Assembly: GCA_964415605.1 (NCBI GenBank)
Contig: CAYQBA010000103.1
Span: 1-16,493 of the forward strand
Length of the DNA: 16,493 nt
Direction of reading: 5' to 3'
From: UCB3 sp964415605
Lineage (GTDB): Bacteria; Chloroflexota; Anaerolineae; Epilineales; Epilineaceae
Part shown: positions 14,456 to 16,493 of the stretch, in pieces
How the letters are laid out: the number at the start of each line of letters is the position of its first letter
How positions within the stretch are numbered: position 1 is the stretch's first letter
Translations under genes and position numbers: made by a program
The notes under the pieces: generated by a model
The model's input: the letters and a program-made list of their open reading frames with translations, nothing else
The model's database searches: none
Told to the model about the DNA's origin: nothing

Positions 14456-16390
14456 TCAGCCTGATGTGGCGTTTGAGGAGGAGGCTCTGGCGACTAAGGC
14501 CGCGCCCCTCCGTCGGTTCTCGCCCCTCTCGAGCAGTCGAAGGTTGTCGAGCACCGTTTTGCCCCCGTTGGCCATCGGCTCGATGTGGTCGATCTCGAAC
14601 CGCCTTCGATCGGAACTCTTGAAGCCACTCACCGCGCACTCATACTTCCCATCGTCGCCACGAGCGCGGGCAAACACGGCTTCGGTCAGGGTCTTCCATC
14701 GATGCGGGTCGAACCTACGGATCTCGTACAATGGAAGATCCTCCAAGGCCCGCGGATCCAAGATGACCTTCGGCAGCACCACCGCCTTGAAAAGGCCTGG
14801 GTGAAGGCGTTTCTGCTTGGCCAGATCTACCTCACGGAGGAAACGGCGCTGATCGTGATCGAAGAGCGCCTGCCAGTGCGCACCCTCGTGCTCCCATTCA
14901 GCGTTCAAGTAGTCCCTCTCTTCGAAGGGTTTCATCCGATCAGTCAAGATCCTCTGAGCCAAGCGATCGACATCGAGATCTAGGCGCTCCTTGAGCTCGA
15001 TGAACTCGGGGTGCTCGTGGGTATCGAACACAAACCGAATCAAGTCTTCTATGTCCTCCCGGCTGTATGCGAGAAGCTCCTCATGGTCATAGAAGAAGTG
15101 CTCTTCAGCTTTCAGAGCGAGGAACTGCGCGGTCGTATCATCCATCTCGCCATTCTGGTCTACCCCGTACGACTGAATGAGCTGTGGGATAAATTCGATG
15201 AAGTCCGCGTAGCGCTTGCGTACGTTGTCGTAGACCAGGATCTCTCGATTGCGCTCATCCGGTTCGGCATCTGAGGTCGCGCGTCGAAGGTATCTCAGCG
15301 AGTAGAACCCAACCGGGATGAGCTCGATAAACCTCCCCGGTTCCCGGTTGCGGCGGTCAAAGCTACGATCGAGCATCCGTGCAAGCTCGTAGATCTTGGA
15401 GATAGACACAAGTCGTACGAGCTGGCCGGCACGTTCGCGTGAATCTTGGCCATCGGCGTGGGGGGACAGGTTCTTCTCGAGGTACAGCTGCTCGGGGTTG
15501 ACCCAGGCGATCTTGTCCTGCCAGTCATCAACAAAGCTCACGATGTGTGCCTCGTTTGCACGTTCGCGTAGCTTCGGTCGAAGCGCTCGACCGATCATCT
15601 GGGTCATCAAGATCGTCGAGACCGTGGGGCGCGTGAGGAATACCGACTTGATGTCGGGGACGTCGACGCCCTCCGTCAGGATGGCAACATTGACCAACAC
15701 ATCGATCTCATCTCGTCGGAATGCATCGATGACGTCTCGATTGGATTCGTCCGAGATGGAGGCCCCGGATCCATTGCGCAGCGACGAGACCACCACCCCA
15801 GACTTCACCTCTCGCGCATGGAAGAGCGCGTTCAAGGCCAGTGCGTTGTCGATGTTGATCGCGAACACCAGCGTCTTGCCATACTTGACCCGATTCTCGG
15901 CGTAGGTGCTGACCACCAAATTATTGCGCGAGCTGTGCTCGGCGAGATCCCGAATCGTCTTCTCGCCGAGTCCGCTTAGGTCCATACGCTTGGCGCGTTC
16001 AATCTGCGCCAAGGTCACGTCGGGGCGCACGTTGGTCTCGACCCGCTCGAATCTTGGCCGAGCGAGATGTCCTTGTGCGACAAGCGTCGGCAAGTCCATC
16101 TTATAGACGATTCCTGACGTGTATATCGCACCGAGGATGGGCTTCTCTTGTTCCACGGTGCGTGTCGGGGTTGCGGTCAACCCCAGCAATCGCCAGTGAT
16201 CGGTCATCTTTTTCACATGCTCGATCATCATGCGATAGCTTCGAGCAGGAGTGTGATGGGCTTCATCGATCACGACTACGACGTCGCCCTTCATCCAGTG
16301 CTCGAGATGCTTGATTCCAACGCGAATGCTGTCGATACTCCCGATGACAACATCGTCATCCCTCCGAACATGGATGGGTCGATCATGCAA
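14456..16390 (-). CDS. DEAH-box superfamily II helicase with C-terminal HNH nuclease, 5'-truncated
   Basis: The open frame gives 644 residues from a TTG at 16390, but family-like sequence (RDKFRYRVISG) continues in frame to 16447, where a TGA (16448-16450) ends it. Visible helicase motifs are II (VVVVIDEAHHT, 37-47), III (LLGLTATPTR, 68-77), IV (TLVFAINID, 173-181), V (ILTEGVDVPD, 237-246) and VI (QMIGRALRP, 264-272). Motif I (Walker A) and the Q-motif region, normally 100 or more residues before motif II, are absent. A middle region (about 300-580) is unrecognised. An HNH/beta-beta-alpha-metal domain closes the protein: C585, D601-H602 in EIDHIEPMANGG, N616 and N625. This helicase-plus-HNH layout suggests a DNA-processing or anti-phage enzyme. 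Without motif I it should not hydrolyse ATP. GC content is visibly lower than the rest of the window, implying transfer. The TTG has no ribosome site and is probably not a real start. Confidence 0.82.
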   Translation of the reverse strand: MHDRPIHVRRDDDVVIGSIDSIRVGIKHLEHWMKGDVVVVIDEAHHTPARSYRMMIEHVKKMTDHWRLLGLTATPTRTVEQEKPILGAIYTSGIVYKMDLPTLVAQGHLARPRFERVETNVRPDVTLAQIERAKRMDLSGLGEKTIRDLAEHSSRNNLVVSTYAENRVKYGKTLVFAINIDNALALNALFHAREVKSGVVVSSLRNGSGASISDESNRDVIDAFRRDEIDVLVNVAILTEGVDVPDIKSVFLTRPTVSTILMTQMIGRALRPKLRERANEAHIVSFVDDWQDKIAWVNPEQLYLEKNLSPHADGQDSRERAGQLVRLVSISKIYELARMLDRSFDRRNREPGRFIELIPVGFYSLRYLRRATSDAEPDERNREILVYDNVRKRYADFIEFIPQLIQSYGVDQNGEMDDTTAQFLALKAEEHFFYDHEELLAYSREDIEDLIRFVFDTHEHPEFIELKERLDLDVDRLAQRILTDRMKPFEERDYLNAEWEHEGAHWQALFDHDQRRFLREVDLAKQKRLHPGLFKAVVLPKVILDPRALEDLPLYEIRRFDPHRWKTLTEAVFARARGDDGKYECAVSGFKSSDRRRFEIDHIEPMANGGKTVLDNLRLLERGENRRRGAALVARASSSNATSG

Positions 16391-16450
16391 TCCTGAGATA
16401 ACACGGTATCGAAATTTGTCGCGATTTGTGAGAGTTTCCGTAACTACTCA

Positions 16451-16467
16451 GCCGGGCTGAGCCCGGC
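16451..16467. repeat. Perfect GC-rich palindrome at the helicase break point
   Basis: GCCGGGCT at 16451-16458 and AGCCCGGC at 16460-16467 are perfect inverted repeats around one central base. They sit immediately beside the TGA that ends the helicase frame. DNA on the right, to 16493, is GC-rich, unlike the helicase. This could be the end of an inserted element or a REP-like sequence; too little lies in the window to tell. Confidence 0.5.
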
Positions 16468-16493
16468 GGAACGAGCAGGGCAGGCCCGGACTT

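Noticed and set aside
1..16493. CRISPR arrays, tRNA or rRNA genes, complete transposases
   Set aside because: No regularly spaced repeats, no tRNA-like arms or conserved loops, and no transposase motifs were seen on either strand.

Overview
The window is very GC-rich bacterial DNA with strong G/C at third codon positions. It most likely comes from the phylum Chloroflexota. That reading rests on three things: secreted proteins with Thr-Pro ('TPTPT') linkers, a C-terminal tail of the form aromatic/hydrophobic-L-F-M-P-L-x-x-N-R, and a HAMP-GAF-GAF NarL-type histidine kinase of a kind common there. All three are family knowledge; no database was searched. No tRNA, rRNA, CRISPR array or complete insertion sequence was seen. 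Coding density is high: no gene-free stretch exceeds about 185 bases. The longest gaps are 7076-7257, 4540-4696 and 6254-6401, described under their features where anything is visible; 4540-4696 shows no recognisable signal.

Layout. Positions 1-230 (minus) hold the first 76 codons of an unrecognised gene just downstream of thioredoxin reductase (trxB, minus, 241-1197). Divergent from trxB are a crotonase-family enzyme lacking both canonical glutamates (1262-2071) and, 11 bases after it, a secreted protein with about twelve NHL repeats, a PA14 domain and a Pro/Thr tail (2083-4539). A Wzx-like flippase (4697-6253) follows. A signalling locus spans 6402-10097. On the minus strand are an 89-residue small protein with one predicted membrane helix and a receiver-only response regulator. 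Divergent from these, on the plus strand, are a full NarL/LuxR response regulator and its probable partner, a membrane histidine kinase. The two receivers are close paralogues.

Positions 10197-10777 hold a DUF433-DUF5615 toxin-antitoxin pair in which the toxin frame is cut by one in-frame TAG. This ends 1 base from the convergent queC (10779-11477, minus). A TSUP-family permease (11612-12403) and a secreted FGE-sulfatase-like protein fused to an unrecognised C-terminal domain (12476-14347) follow. The last 2 kb (14456 to about 16447, minus) is visibly lower in GC. It carries a DEAH helicase with a C-terminal HNH nuclease domain whose N-terminus, including helicase motif I, is missing; the frame meets a stop next to a GC-rich palindrome at the right edge. 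This looks like a laterally acquired defence or DNA-processing gene broken at its 5' end.

How the parts may work together: the kinase and NarL regulator are almost certainly a cognate pair. The divergent single-domain receiver may compete for phosphate or act by protein contact, and the small protein may tie the set to the membrane; the last two points are inference. The other genes (redox, queuosine, crotonase, permease, envelope proteins) look like ordinary chromosomal neighbours.
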